In this document: positions 17,160-26,506 of the stretch, piece after piece
How positions within the stretch are numbered: position 1 is the first letter of the stretch
Layout of the letters: the number at the start of each line of letters is the position of its first letter
Assembly (NCBI GenBank): GCA_019931185.1
Contig: JAINDK010000039.1
Span: 1-64,000 of the forward strand
DNA from: Bryobacter sp. CoA8 C33
GTDB taxonomy: Bacteria; Acidobacteriota; Terriglobia; Bryobacterales; Bryobacteraceae
Direction of reading: 5' to 3'
Length of the DNA stretch: 64,000 nt
Made by a program: the position numbers and the translations under genes
The notes under the pieces: generated by a model
Databases searched by the model: none
The model's input: the letters and a program-made list of their open reading frames with translations, nothing else
Told to the model about the DNA's origin: nothing

Positions 17160-18453
17160 GGCCGGAGGCGATGGCGATCTGAGTGTCGTTCATGGGGCCG
17201 GTGCGGACTTCGCGTTTGGTGAACTGAGCGCCCTGGCGAGTGAAGACGAAGGACTTGCCGTTTTCCTCGACGATGGCGGCGCGGGGGACGAGGAGGGCTT
17301 TTTCCTCGGCGGTACCGACGAGGACCTGGGCGGCGGCGGAGAGGTCGGGGATCAGCTTGGGATCATAGCCGTCGATGGCGACACGGACGGGGATGGTGCG
17401 GATGAAGTTTTGCTGGCGGCCGCTGGCGACGGCGAGGGCGCCGACGGAATAGAGGTGGCCCTGGAACGTGAGACCGGGGAAGGCGTCGATGGTGATGCTG
17501 GCGGTTTCGCCGATGCGGAACTGGCTGACTTCGGCCTGGTTGATGGCGCCTTCGACCTGCATGGTTTTGGGGTCGACAATCTTGACGGCGACCTGGCCGG
17601 GGGTGACGACGTCACCGACCTTGATGGTGTCGTTTTCGCTGCCGCGGAAGATGGGTTGGACGACGGCGAGGCCATCCATGGGAGCGGCGACGGTGAATTT
17701 CTTGAGGTCGACCTTGTGGCGGTCCCGGTGGCGGGCGTGACGCTGCATGGTGTAGGTGAGGATCTTCATCTCGGAGGCATGGGAGGCTTTTTTGAGCTCG
17801 ATGTCCTTGAGAAGTTCGTTGTAGCGGGCTTCGGCTTCGTCGACGGAGAGTTGGAGGAGCTCCTGATCGAGGGTAGTGCGGAGTTCTCGGGCCTTGATGT
17901 CAAGGCGGACCTTGTCGAGTTCGGATTTGGCGACACGGAGGTTCTGCATGAGGTTCTCCATGTCGAGGGCCTGTTCGGCCTGGCGCTTGACGATGTCGCT
18001 TTCGGCTTGCATGACGGTGGCATGGACGTCATCGACGTGATCCTGGAGGGACTGGCCGTCGATCTCGAGGACGATCTGGCCTTTTTTGACCAGGGAGCCG
18101 GAGGTGGCCATCTTGAGGATGGTCATGGGGCGATTGCCCTCGGGGCCGGTGAGCTTGGGAACGGTGATGTTGGCGAAGTTGCGGGCGGTGGTGACGCCGG
18201 CGACGCGAACGGTGAAGTGAAGCGGGGCAAGGCGGGCGGTGGCGGTACGGATGGCGGGGATGGCGGCAAGGCGGGCTTCCTGCTCTTGGGTGTTGTAGTA
18301 ACGCCAGGCCGAGACGGTAGCGACGAGGAGAATGGCCAAGGAAGCCCAAACGAGCCAATTGCGCCGGGGGGTGGGGCCGGAGGGGGCGGGAACGAGGGCC
18401 GGGCCCGGGGCGGGCTGTTGCGGGGCGGGACTGGGATTGAGAATGGCGGACAT
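17092..18453 (-). CDS. HlyD-type periplasmic adaptor (RND/ABC efflux membrane-fusion protein)
   Basis: A 453-aa adaptor. After a Pro-rich cytoplasmic start there is one membrane anchor (NWLVWASLAILLVATVSAW, about residues 29-47). A split lipoyl/biotinyl-like domain follows (KKGQIVLEIDGQSLQDH and VAAPMDGLAVVQPIFRG), with a long coiled-coil hairpin between (about 135-245) and beta-barrel and membrane-proximal domains after. It would join an inner-membrane pump to an outer-membrane channel. No pump or channel gene is adjacent, so its partner is elsewhere. The 68-nt convergent overlap with the upstream gene's tail is unusually long. Confidence 0.88.
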   Translation of the reverse strand: MSAILNPSPAPQQPAPGPALVPAPSGPTPRRNWLVWASLAILLVATVSAWRYYNTQEQEARLAAIPAIRTATARLAPLHFTVRVAGVTTARNFANITVPKLTGPEGNRPMTILKMATSGSLVKKGQIVLEIDGQSLQDHVDDVHATVMQAESDIVKRQAEQALDMENLMQNLRVAKSELDKVRLDIKARELRTTLDQELLQLSVDEAEARYNELLKDIELKKASHASEMKILTYTMQRHARHRDRHKVDLKKFTVAAPMDGLAVVQPIFRGSENDTIKVGDVVTPGQVAVKIVDPKTMQVEGAINQAEVSQFRIGETASITIDAFPGLTFQGHLYSVGALAVASGRQQNFIRTIPVRVAIDGYDPKLIPDLSAAAQVLVGTAEEKALLVPRAAIVEENGKSFVFTRQGAQFTKREVRTGPMNDTQIAIASGLTAGEEVALNYSQPAPAQVASR

Positions 18454-18552
18454 GTTGGCCTCGGTCGAAATTTCGGGTAGAGCTCTTCAGCCTTATCTTA
18501 CTAGACGTTCACCTGTAGAGAAAGGCGCAGGAGTTCGAGGGAAAGTTACCTG

Positions 18553-18558
18553 TATACT
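18553..18558 (+). promoter_or_regulatory. Possible -10 box for the MFS transporter
   Basis: TATACT lies so that transcription would begin at about 18565-18568, directly at GTG 18568 or 9 nt before ATG 18577. That would make a leaderless or very short-leader mRNA, consistent with the lack of a Shine-Dalgarno sequence. No clear -35 element is seen. Confidence 0.35.
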
Positions 18559-18576
18559 CGTCAGAACGTGACACAG

Positions 18577-19797
18577 ATGAACGAAGAAAGCCGGATGCGA
18601 TGGATGGCGCTATGGGCGGCGATGTTGGGATTCATGCTGGATGCGATGGATGTGCTGCTCTATTCCTTCGCGTTGCAGAGCATTCGAGCGGAGTTTGGGC
18701 TGACGAATGAGCAGGCGGGGCTGGTGTTTACCTACACGCTGGTGGCGTCGGCATTTGGGGGGATCGCCAGCGGGCTGCTGGCGGACCGGATCGGGCGGCA
18801 GAAGACGCTGATCTTCACGATTTTGCTGTATTCGGTGGCCTCGGGGGGGAGTGCGACGGCGGGGAGCCTGGGGGAGTTGCTGTTCTGGCGGAGTCTGGTG
18901 GGATTGGGGCTGGGGGCGGAGTGGAGCGCGGGGGCGGTGCTGGTGGCGGAGTATTGGCCGAGCGAGAAGCGGGCGCGGGCGATTTCGTTGATGCAGAGCG
19001 GGTGGGCGATTGGCTACATCCTGGCGGCGATCGTGGCGGCGACGGTATTGCCGAGCTATGGGTGGCGGGCGATGTTCTGGATCGGGGTGTTGCCGGCGTT
19101 GTTGACGGTGTGGATCCGGCGGAATGTGCCGGAGCCGCCGGTGTGGAGGAACCGGACGGAGGCGGCGGGGAGTTTTGGGGAGATTTTTCAGGGGCCGTTG
19201 TTGCGGGTGACGGTGATTGCGACGGGGTTGGCGACGGCGGTGCTGTTTGCGTATTGGGGAGTGTTTACGTGGCTGCCGGGATTTTTGGCGGCGCCGGTGG
19301 ACAAGGGCGGGGCGGGGTTTGGGATTGTGAAGACGAGTGGCTGGATTATTGCGATGCAGATGGGGGCATTTGCCGGGTATAACTGCTTCGGGTTGCTGGC
19401 GGACCGGCTGGGGCGGAGGATGGCGTTTGCGATCTATGTGGTGTGCGCGGCGGTGATGACGCTGGCGTATGGGAGCGCGCCGCGGTGGGCGGGAGAGAGT
19501 GCGCCGACGGTGTTGCTGGTGGCGGGGCCGTTGCTGGGGTTTTTTGGGACGGGGTTCTTTGCGCTATTCGGGACGATGCTGGCGGAGTTGTATCCGACGC
19601 GGGTGAGGGGGGCGGGGCAGGGGTTTGTGTATAACTTCGGGCGGGGGTTGAGCGCGCTGGCGCCGTTGACGGTGGGGGTGGTGGCGGACCGGAGCGGGCT
19701 GGACCTGGCGCTGGTGTTGAATGCGGGGTATTTTTTGCTGGGGGCGGGGCTGGTGTTTTTGCTGCCGGAGACGAAGGATCGGAGGCTGGAGGGGTGA
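18577..19797 (+). CDS. MFS transporter (sugar/organic acid:H+ symporter type)
   Basis: A 406-aa inner-membrane carrier with about 12 transmembrane helices. The first helix has the LDAMDVLLYSF motif typical of the AAHS/SHS families (aromatic acid or sialate/carboxylate symporters). The loop 2-3 motif is GLLADRIGRQKTL, and a related copy, GLLADRLGRRMAF, comes after helix 8. RSLVGLGLGAEWSAGAVLVAEYW follows the conserved fourth helix pattern. GTG 18568 would add three residues (MTQ). The substrate is unknown; an organic acid or sugar acid is likely. Confidence 0.9.
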   Translation: MNEESRMRWMALWAAMLGFMLDAMDVLLYSFALQSIRAEFGLTNEQAGLVFTYTLVASAFGGIASGLLADRIGRQKTLIFTILLYSVASGGSATAGSLGELLFWRSLVGLGLGAEWSAGAVLVAEYWPSEKRARAISLMQSGWAIGYILAAIVAATVLPSYGWRAMFWIGVLPALLTVWIRRNVPEPPVWRNRTEAAGSFGEIFQGPLLRVTVIATGLATAVLFAYWGVFTWLPGFLAAPVDKGGAGFGIVKTSGWIIAMQMGAFAGYNCFGLLADRLGRRMAFAIYVVCAAVMTLAYGSAPRWAGESAPTVLLVAGPLLGFFGTGFFALFGTMLAELYPTRVRGAGQGFVYNFGRGLSALAPLTVGVVADRSGLDLALVLNAGYFLLGAGLVFLLPETKDRRLEG

Positions 19798-19899
19798 AGG
19801 ATTGAGATGCGAACTCAGCAGAAACCTTCGTGTAGACAGACGCCACTTGCTCTGAATATTGCCAATCCATGCCGCCAAAGAAAATTCTAAGCCGTGCTC

Positions 19900-20316
19900 T
19901 TAAGTCAAGACTCTTTCTATCCTGAGGAACCGGATGAGTTTCCGGCTCAAGACCAGCTCCGAGCGAGTTTCGCATTCCCAGATGATGAGAGTGCGCCAGC
20001 CTAGTTTGCGCAATAGAACCGGGTTGGCTTTATCGCGAGCTTTGTTGCGAGTGATCTTTTGAAGCCAGTAGTCACGGTTTTGTTGCGGGATGCGAGCTCC
20101 GCGCTTGCAGGTGTGGCCGTGCCAGAAGCAGCCGTGGACGAAGATGACTTTACGGAGGCGGGGGAAGACGAGATCGGGTTTGCCGGGAAGGTCGGCGCGA
20201 TGGAGGCGAAAGCGGAATCCGAGGCTATGCGCCAGCTTTCGGACGATGCGCTCCGGGGTGGTGCCTATGGACTTAACAGCCCGCATCGTTTCGCTGCGTT
20301 GAGAGAGAGACTCCAT
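19900..20316 (-). CDS. vsr: Very short patch repair endonuclease (Vsr)
   Basis: A 138-aa DNA mismatch endonuclease that nicks 5' of T in T:G mismatches formed when 5-methylcytosine deaminates. It is typically encoded with C5-cytosine methyltransferases. LPGKPDLVF (Asp about 48) carries the catalytic Asp. FVHGCFWHGHTC carries the conserved His/Trp region and one zinc ligand. W108-type TLIIWECE follows near the end. ATG 20316 overlaps the restriction enzyme's TGA by one base; a TTG codon in front is also in frame. It is the last gene of the three-gene R-M operon. Confidence 0.93.
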   Translation of the reverse strand: MESLSQRSETMRAVKSIGTTPERIVRKLAHSLGFRFRLHRADLPGKPDLVFPRLRKVIFVHGCFWHGHTCKRGARIPQQNRDYWLQKITRNKARDKANPVLLRKLGWRTLIIWECETRSELVLSRKLIRFLRIERVLT

Positions 20317-21251
20317 CAATCAGAGGTTTTGATGCGAAGACCGGGGTCCGTCTCGAACTCTTCCACAATGCTGTTGTAGCGCTCGATCAATTTGTCAGCC
20401 GCAACTGATCGGCCGTGGGACGAGAATTTGCCCCATTCGTAGAGGTTGAGAGAAATGAATTGTTCGACATCGTAGATATCGATGCGATCTTTCAGCTCCA
20501 TATTCTCGGCTAAGCCGATGGCAAGAGGAATGTTTTTGGGTATGGTGATCAGGACGGGACGCAAACCCGCATCGATGTTCTTTTGGCATTTAGCGAGTAC
20601 GGCTTCGCCGGGTGCACTCGTGACGTGAATCGCAACATCGCCTACGTGAAAATCGCCGGGGCGATTGCCGGGGGCATCGGCCGTGGAAGAGTTGTGATGG
20701 ATTACTTCCACCGGGTCAAGAACGCAAGCCAGCTTGGCTCCAATCAGATGTTGGATCAACGTTCCCGTGTATTGAGTGCCGGGATTTTTCTTTTGCTTTT
20801 CGTCCGCCTGACGCATCAGATCGGCAACGATGAATCGAATGCTCCTCGATGGGTCAAGGCGAAGGTTGAACGGTTTCGCGGCAAACAACTCTTCGACTTG
20901 CTTGATCCAGAATCTTTCGACATAGTCCAAATCGAGAGTCATCCTGGCAGAGAGAGAATTCAGGAAGGATACATATTGACGCATGTTGCCCATGCTGCCG
21001 CGCGAGGTGCGACCACCTTCGTTTGCCAGTACTTTGGTGATGCCATGCCGGCGGAGAATAGATTGAACGGTGCCCTTGCCCAAGTTCAATACTTGGCCTC
21101 CACCAGCCGTGATCAGTTTCTCAGGGTCTAATGGCATGCCGAGATTGCGAGCATGCTGAGTGACAACCAGAGCTACACTCAATTGACCTTTGTTGCGGAA
21201 GCCATTCTCCTTAACAAAGTTTTCGAGAGCAGTCCGCAGCTTCTGGGCCAT
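20316..21251 (-). CDS. Probable type II restriction endonuclease (DUF4928-like)
   Basis: A 311-aa protein lying between a C5 methyltransferase and vsr, the usual place of a restriction enzyme. I believe it belongs to the DUF4928 family, which is found in this context. The segment PGDFHVGDVAIHVT (about residues 198-211) followed by KCQKNIDAGLRPVLITIP looks like the catalytic core of a PD-(D/E)xK-type nuclease, with Asp200/Asp205 as candidate metal ligands. The N-terminal half (QLSVALVVTQHARNLG, NLGKGTVQSILRRHG) may bind DNA. Start ATG overlaps the methyltransferase stop by one base. Recognition site unknown. Confidence 0.7.
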   Translation of the reverse strand: MAQKLRTALENFVKENGFRNKGQLSVALVVTQHARNLGMPLDPEKLITAGGGQVLNLGKGTVQSILRRHGITKVLANEGGRTSRGSMGNMRQYVSFLNSLSARMTLDLDYVERFWIKQVEELFAAKPFNLRLDPSRSIRFIVADLMRQADEKQKKNPGTQYTGTLIQHLIGAKLACVLDPVEVIHHNSSTADAPGNRPGDFHVGDVAIHVTSAPGEAVLAKCQKNIDAGLRPVLITIPKNIPLAIGLAENMELKDRIDIYDVEQFISLNLYEWGKFSSHGRSVAADKLIERYNSIVEEFETDPGLRIKTSD

Positions 21252-22501
21252 TAAGCTGCCTCTTTGCCGGAGGCATCGATCGAGGAAACGAGAGGGAGCA
21301 GGAGATGTTGCGAAAGATAGCGAACAACAGGAACAGCCAAGCCATCACCTGCGAGATGGTAGGCCTGATTGTAGTTGGCGGGGAGCAAGAATGAATCGGG
21401 AAGGCCCATCAAGCGGGCTGCTTCACGAGGCGAAAGCAAGCGGGAACGGACTGATTTGCCCTCGACGACCATAATGATTTGGCGGCTGGAGCCGCCGACG
21501 GGGGTACGAAGGCAACCCGCAACGTCGTCAAAGCGAATCTCCGCGAACTGTTGGCGTGTACCATCAGAGCCAGCGCGAGTGCGCTTATAAATTGCCCCGA
21601 CCATACGATAGCCTGAGCGTTGTGCCGCTGTCAGTTTCTTGCGGTGCAGGGGGTTCATCATCTCAATCAGCCGGAGGGTTTGAGCGGCATCGTGCCATTC
21701 GACCCCGGAGGGATTTTCTTCGATCAGGTCGATGAATGAGGCGGCGCGTGGAGCAGGAGCAGGGAGATTCCACCAGCACCAGTCGGCGTGAAGATCTTCC
21801 GGGAGCTTCGAGTGTGCGGCCAGAAGTGCTTTTGTGTGCCACAGCGGATTGGGCTCGGTGGCTAGGAGAGGACCGGGGATTGTGTGTTGACGTGAGACAC
21901 CGATGATGAAAAGCCGGGGCCTCGATTGGGGGAGAAATCGTACGGCGTCAATGACGAGTGCTCCGAAGCGATAGCCGGTCTTCGATAGTGCGGAGGCAAT
22001 CGCAGCGAAGTCTTTACCGCCATGGGAAGAAAGAGCACCGCAGACGTTTTCGAGGACGATCAGGGATGGGGCACGTCCTTCGGAGGCGAGGCCTTCCATC
22101 AGGCGCCAAAATGGCCAGAACGCTCCCGAGCGTTCGCCTTTGAGACCGGCATAATCGCCGGCCAGCGACAAGTCCTGACAAGGGAAAGAAGCCCAAGCCA
22201 AGCCAACATGGCCGGGAAGGTCACCAGTGTGCAACTGTGCCACGTCGCCAACATACAAGTGGGAGGCACCCCAATTGGCCGCATAGGACTCGGCCTTCTT
22301 CTCATCGAAATCGTTGGCGAAAGCACAGCGCCAGCTTTTGCCCAGCCCGGCACGAGCCATACCGCCGCCAGCAAAAAACTCATAGAAAGAGGGCATGAGT
22401 AATTCCATTGTGCAGCGAAAAGGGTCACACTTGCCCATGGCAGGGGTAGAATCGCCAAAAAGATGAAGTTGCCGCACGCCTAAGCTTATCGGCTCCGGCA
22501 T
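21251..22501 (-). CDS. dcm: DNA (cytosine-5-)-methyltransferase
   Basis: A 416-aa enzyme that methylates C5 of cytosine using S-adenosylmethionine, protecting DNA from the partner nuclease. Motif I is FAGGGMARAGL (43-53), motif IV SFPCQDLSLAG with the nucleophile Cys108, motif VI ENV (151-153), motif VIII QSRPRLF (192-198), and the C-terminal motifs LSPREAARLMGLPDSF and AVPVV. The start is uncertain: ATG 22501 is preceded by a G-run right at the codon, while inner ATGs at 22438 or 22396 give a shorter N-terminus closer to the motif I position of relatives. Only about 10 bp separate ATG 22501 from a decayed isomerase gene end. Confidence 0.93.
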   Translation of the reverse strand: MPEPISLGVRQLHLFGDSTPAMGKCDPFRCTMELLMPSFYEFFAGGGMARAGLGKSWRCAFANDFDEKKAESYAANWGASHLYVGDVAQLHTGDLPGHVGLAWASFPCQDLSLAGDYAGLKGERSGAFWPFWRLMEGLASEGRAPSLIVLENVCGALSSHGGKDFAAIASALSKTGYRFGALVIDAVRFLPQSRPRLFIIGVSRQHTIPGPLLATEPNPLWHTKALLAAHSKLPEDLHADWCWWNLPAPAPRAASFIDLIEENPSGVEWHDAAQTLRLIEMMNPLHRKKLTAAQRSGYRMVGAIYKRTRAGSDGTRQQFAEIRFDDVAGCLRTPVGGSSRQIIMVVEGKSVRSRLLSPREAARLMGLPDSFLLPANYNQAYHLAGDGLAVPVVRYLSQHLLLPLVSSIDASGKEAA

Positions 22502-22510
22502 CCCCCCTTT

Positions 22511-22692
22511 TTACATGGCGGAGAGGCCGCGGAGGTTCCAGCCGCAGATGGTGGAGGCGAGGAATTTGTTGCCAGTGGGGCGACAGATGGGGTATGGCCT
22601 TCCATGTGGCAATCGTTGACTTGGACGTGGGCGATGCGGTCGACGGGGAGGAGGCCGTAGCCGTGGGGGAAGGGGATCTCGCCGGCGCCGAG
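22511..22692 (-). pseudogene. Decayed 3' end of sugar isomerase gene (copy A)
   Basis: This is near-identical to the 3' end of the intact isomerase at 27818-28684. It begins at a TAA stop (22511-22513) and stays aligned to about 22692. An internal piece of about 100 bp (intact positions about 27878-27977) is missing, apparently lost between two short GCCGGCGGGG/GCCGACGGGG-type repeats. The reading frame is broken by the deletion, although GEIPFPHGYGLLPVDRIAHV is still readable upstream of it. The right-hand border is abrupt. Confidence 0.8.
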
Positions 22693-23037
22693 TAGCCGAA
22701 TCGGGAAAGGTCGCAAGACGCGCAGGAGGTCTGCTGGCTATTGCGTTGAGAGTTGGCGCTCTTCAAGAGCGAATACAGGGGAGCAGGAATCGATAGATGC
22801 TCCCCTTAAGCGGAGGAGCCGTTCCAGATTCTCGCATTTGTCTGCCATGCGGGGATGAATGGAAAGCGAGTCCCGCACCATAGGTTCAAGCAAGCGCGGC
22901 TATTCGAATCATTCGAAATGAACGCAATCGTGTTGCCTGTATGTGTTTTCAGTTGCGGGGGGGATGCCCCCGCAGGATTGGAGCTGGTTCCGTCTTGTTT
23001 TCGCGATACAAGTTGCCCGCAAGGGGAATGGCGTGTA
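22693..23037. other. Intergenic with three inverted repeats, no gene seen
   Basis: The stretch between copy A and the receptor's stop codon has no convincing gene. It holds CGCTCTT-CA-AGAGCG (about 22758-22772); GGGGAGCA with TGCTCCCC (22778-22785/22798-22805); and TGCGGGGG with CCCCCGCA (22954-22961/22967-22974), the last a plausible terminator stem for the receptor though without a T-run. Confidence 0.5.
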
Positions 23038-26000
23038 TCAGAAGCTGAGGCGGAGGCCGAAGCGGAAGACACGTTCGTCGATGCCGTCGCGGCCGGTGCT
23101 TTGGAGGGTGGTGATCTCGGTGTAGCCGCCGAGGTTGCGGACGGAGCCGTCGGGGTTGAGCTGGAGATTGGAAACGTTGGTGCCGGGGTTGCCGAAGTGG
23201 GGCGTATTGGTGAAGTTAAAGGCTTCGGCGCGGAACTGGAGCCGGATGCGCTCGGTGATGGTGAATTCGCGGAAGAGGCCGACATCGATGTTGGCGAGGC
23301 CGGGACCATAGAGAGCATTGAAGCCGGCGGTGCCGAAGCGGGCGTCGGTGATGGGGCGGAAGGCGAAGGGGTCGAAGTAGGAAAGACCACGGCCGGCGCC
23401 GCCGAGGATCTGAACCTTATCCTTGACCTGATCGGCGCGTTGGGAACTGCCGACGGCGTTGAGGGAGGTGCCGGAGGCGGAGACGCCGAAGGGGGTGCCG
23501 GAGGCAGCGGTCCAGATGGCATTCAACTGCCAGCCACCGGTGAGCCAGGAGAGGGGACCGCCGCCGGAGAGCCAGCGCTTACCCTTGCCGAAGGGGAGCT
23601 CGAAGTTGCTATTGACGACGAGGTTGTGGGGTTGATTGCTATTGATGACGGAGCGATTGAGGCGCTGGTATTCGGGGATTTGAATGGCGACAAGGCCGTC
23701 GCTGTTCTCGCTGCAGCAGAGGCCAATGCCTTTGCCCCAGGTATAGGAAGCGCCGAACTGGAAGCCGTTGGCGAAGCGGCGGTTGAGGGAGGTTTGGAGG
23801 CTGTCGTAGTGGGAGTTGCCAACGGGCCCGGCGAGGCGGGTTTCGGCGGTGCGTCCGAAGCGGCGGGCGAGGATGCGTCCGGTTTGTCCGCCGTTGATGG
23901 GGGAATAGTTGAGTTCGATAAAGCCGGATTGATTGATCTGGCGCGTGGCGACATAGCCTGCCTGGCCGACGAAGCCCCAGCGGAGATTTTTTTGGAGAGT
24001 GAAATTCCAACTCTGGACATAGCCGCGCTGGAACTTGCTATCGAGGGTGTTGGCGGCAACCGCTGGGGGGATATCGGCGATGCCATTGGCGATGTTCGGT
24101 ACGGGGACATCGGGGATGCCGGTGCGCAACTGTCCGGCGGCGGCGAAGGCGTTGGGGGCGTTGACGTTGAGCACGACGAGCATGGGGAAGTTGGTCCGCA
24201 TGGGGCGGGCGAGGCTGTAGGGGTCGATGGTGATGCCGTAGCCAGCGCGCATGACGAAATCGTTTGAGATGCGATAGGCCAGACCGACGCGGGGGGCGAA
24301 GAGAGTCTTGCTTTGGGCGACGCCGCAATCGCGGGGGACGCTGCCGAGGCCACAGACTTCCATTTTGTTGGTGTCGACGTTGTAGCGCTCGAGGCCGGTT
24401 TCACCGCGGGTGGGCATGGGGAAGGCCTCCCAGCGGACACCGAGGGAGAGCGTGAGGCGGCGCGTGGCCTGCCACTGATCGCGGACGTAGAGGCTGTGCA
24501 TCCAGGTGCGGACTTTGTATTCTTCGGGAACCTGAAGAGTGCGGCCGAGGGCGGAGGGCTGGCCGAGGAGGAAGGAGGCCCAGGAGTTGAACTGATTCGT
24601 GGCGGGACCGCCGTTGAGGGTGGTGGTGCCGCCGGAGAAGGTGAAACCGCCGGCGGGGCCATGGAGGGCGCCGACGAATTCGGCTTGGGTGTGGTTGATC
24701 TGCTGATAGGAGCTGTCGAAGCCGAAACGGATCTGGTGTTTGCCCTGGATCCAGGTGGCGTTGCCGACCCAGTTATAGCGGGGGTCGCGATTGAAGAAGG
24801 GGCGAGTGGAGTTGCCTTGCGCGCCGATGGTGGCATAGCTGGAGACGACGAAGCGGGGGAGGCCACTTTCAAAGAAGCGAGTGCCATTGGTGCCGGGAAT
24901 GCCGAGCAGCTCGCGGCCGAGGTTCTTGCCGAGGCCTTTTTCGACGGAGTTGGCATCGTAAAGAGTGAAGCCGAAGTTGCCGTCGAGGATGAAGTTGGGG
25001 GTGATGACGTAGGTGGCGCCGAAGGCGGCGTTGCCGGTGGTTCCGTAGGTCGGGCCGGCGACGGAGGCGGTGGAGAAGTAGGGGGCGCCGATGAGATCGC
25101 CGAGGATACCGCCGCTCTCGAAGTCATGATCCTGAATGCCGCCGCGGGCGAACATGGTGAGCTTGTTGCCGGTCCAGTTGAGCTTGCCGTCGAATTTGCG
25201 GGAGTTGAAGGCGTAGTTGCCGGCGCTGAAGAGGTTGGCGTTCAACTGGTTGTCGTTGGTGGGATTGATGAGCATGCTCTGGATCTTGAGGGCGACGGGA
25301 TCCATGAGGGAGGCGGGAATTTGCTTGTCGGGAAAGGGGATCCGGCCGGTGCCGTTGGCAGCGCCGGTGCGGGGGTCATAAATGAGAGTGGGAGAGGCGG
25401 ACATGTCGCCGCGGCGCATGGCGGTAGTGGGTAGGGTGTCGAGGCGGGAGGCGAATTGGCGGTCCCAGGTGCCTTCGTAGCTGGCGAAGTAGAAGAATTT
25501 GTTCTTGAGGATGGGGCCGCCGATGGTGCCGCCCATCTGGTTGTAGATTGCTTTTGGTTTGCGCTCGCCGGCGGGGAGGAAAAAGGGTTTGGCTTTGGTG
25601 GCGTTACTGTTGTGGTATTCGAACAGGGAGCCGTGCAAGTCGTTGGAGCCGGTTTTGATCTGGACGTTGACGGCGGCGCCGCCGGCGAGGCCGGTTTCGG
25701 CGTCGAAGGAATTCGTGGTGATGTTGACGGTTTCGATGGCCTCAAGTGCGGGCGTGTAGCCGGGCAGATGGGGGAGCCAGATCTGGTTGACGCCGGCACC
25801 CTCGAGGCGCACGGCGTTGGAACTGCGGGAGACGCCGTTGACGTTATACAAGGCAGCGCGGGAGGGATCGACCGAGGGCCCATTGCCATTGCGGGGAGAG
25901 GAGAAGCCGGGGAGGGTTTTGAACATCTGCGTGTAATTGCGCCCGGGGGGTAGGGGGGCGTTGCCGAGCTGGGCGGCAGTGAGTTCGGCGCGGACCTCGC

Positions 26001-26406
26001 CGCGGTCCGTTTGCAGGAGGGGTGGGGCTGCTTCGACATTGACGGTTTCGCTGACGCCACCGACCTGGAGCTGGGCATCGATGCGGGTGGCGGCATTGGC
26101 GGAAATGGTCACTTCTTTTTGGAGGAAGCCGCGGAAGCCTTCCTTGGTGATGCTGATCTCATAGACACCGCTGGGGAGGGTGGATAAGGAGAAGAGCCCG
26201 GCACTGTTTGTGCGGGTGGTGCGGACGAGGCCGGTACCGGCCTGTCTGGCTTTTACTTCGGCGTCGGGTACAGCGGCATCGGAGGTGTCGTTGACATTGC
26301 CGACGAGGGAGCCGTAAAGGACCTGGGCAGGGAGGCTGGAGGCGAGGGCGAGGAACAGGCAGAAACACAGGAATGTGCGAGGTAGTACGGATGAGCGCTT
26401 TCTCAT
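23038..26406 (-). CDS. TonB-dependent receptor with carboxypeptidase-regulatory-like N-domain
   Basis: A 1122-aa outer-membrane receptor. Signal peptide about 1-27 (ends LPAQ). Carboxypeptidase-regulatory-like domain about 30-115 (GNVNDTSDAAVPDAEVKARQ). Plug about 130-250 (RLEGAGVNQIWLPHLPGYTP, GGAAVNVQIKTGSND). Barrel to the C-terminal VFRFGLRLSF. The plug shows the LPPGRNYTQMFKTLPG segment common to these acidobacterial receptors. A TonB-C-domain gene lies about 490 bp beyond its start on the other strand, the only TonB-like partner in the window. The receptor is bracketed by isomerase-gene fragments, so the block may have moved or been duplicated as a unit. Confidence 0.92.
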   Translation of the reverse strand: MRKRSSVLPRTFLCFCLFLALASSLPAQVLYGSLVGNVNDTSDAAVPDAEVKARQAGTGLVRTTRTNSAGLFSLSTLPSGVYEISITKEGFRGFLQKEVTISANAATRIDAQLQVGGVSETVNVEAAPPLLQTDRGEVRAELTAAQLGNAPLPPGRNYTQMFKTLPGFSSPRNGNGPSVDPSRAALYNVNGVSRSSNAVRLEGAGVNQIWLPHLPGYTPALEAIETVNITTNSFDAETGLAGGAAVNVQIKTGSNDLHGSLFEYHNSNATKAKPFFLPAGERKPKAIYNQMGGTIGGPILKNKFFYFASYEGTWDRQFASRLDTLPTTAMRRGDMSASPTLIYDPRTGAANGTGRIPFPDKQIPASLMDPVALKIQSMLINPTNDNQLNANLFSAGNYAFNSRKFDGKLNWTGNKLTMFARGGIQDHDFESGGILGDLIGAPYFSTASVAGPTYGTTGNAAFGATYVITPNFILDGNFGFTLYDANSVEKGLGKNLGRELLGIPGTNGTRFFESGLPRFVVSSYATIGAQGNSTRPFFNRDPRYNWVGNATWIQGKHQIRFGFDSSYQQINHTQAEFVGALHGPAGGFTFSGGTTTLNGGPATNQFNSWASFLLGQPSALGRTLQVPEEYKVRTWMHSLYVRDQWQATRRLTLSLGVRWEAFPMPTRGETGLERYNVDTNKMEVCGLGSVPRDCGVAQSKTLFAPRVGLAYRISNDFVMRAGYGITIDPYSLARPMRTNFPMLVVLNVNAPNAFAAAGQLRTGIPDVPVPNIANGIADIPPAVAANTLDSKFQRGYVQSWNFTLQKNLRWGFVGQAGYVATRQINQSGFIELNYSPINGGQTGRILARRFGRTAETRLAGPVGNSHYDSLQTSLNRRFANGFQFGASYTWGKGIGLCCSENSDGLVAIQIPEYQRLNRSVINSNQPHNLVVNSNFELPFGKGKRWLSGGGPLSWLTGGWQLNAIWTAASGTPFGVSASGTSLNAVGSSQRADQVKDKVQILGGAGRGLSYFDPFAFRPITDARFGTAGFNALYGPGLANIDVGLFREFTITERIRLQFRAEAFNFTNTPHFGNPGTNVSNLQLNPDGSVRNLGGYTEITTLQSTGRDGIDERVFRFGLRLSF

Positions 26407-26419
26407 GGAGCGGCATCAG

Positions 26420-26450
26420 AGTATCACAAAATGTTTCAAAACTATGACAA
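26420..26450 (-). promoter_or_regulatory. Possible promoter of the TonB-dependent receptor
   Basis: On the minus strand TTGTCA (26450-26445) and GATACT (26425-26420) lie 19 bp apart in an AT-rich stretch just upstream of the ATG at 26406. The spacing is 1-2 bp longer than ideal, so this is tentative. Confidence 0.3.
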
Positions 26451-26506
26451 TTTCGTGACGATTTGTAGGGAAGGGAGGAGGCTGAGCGCAGGGGGCTCCC
26501 TGAGGT

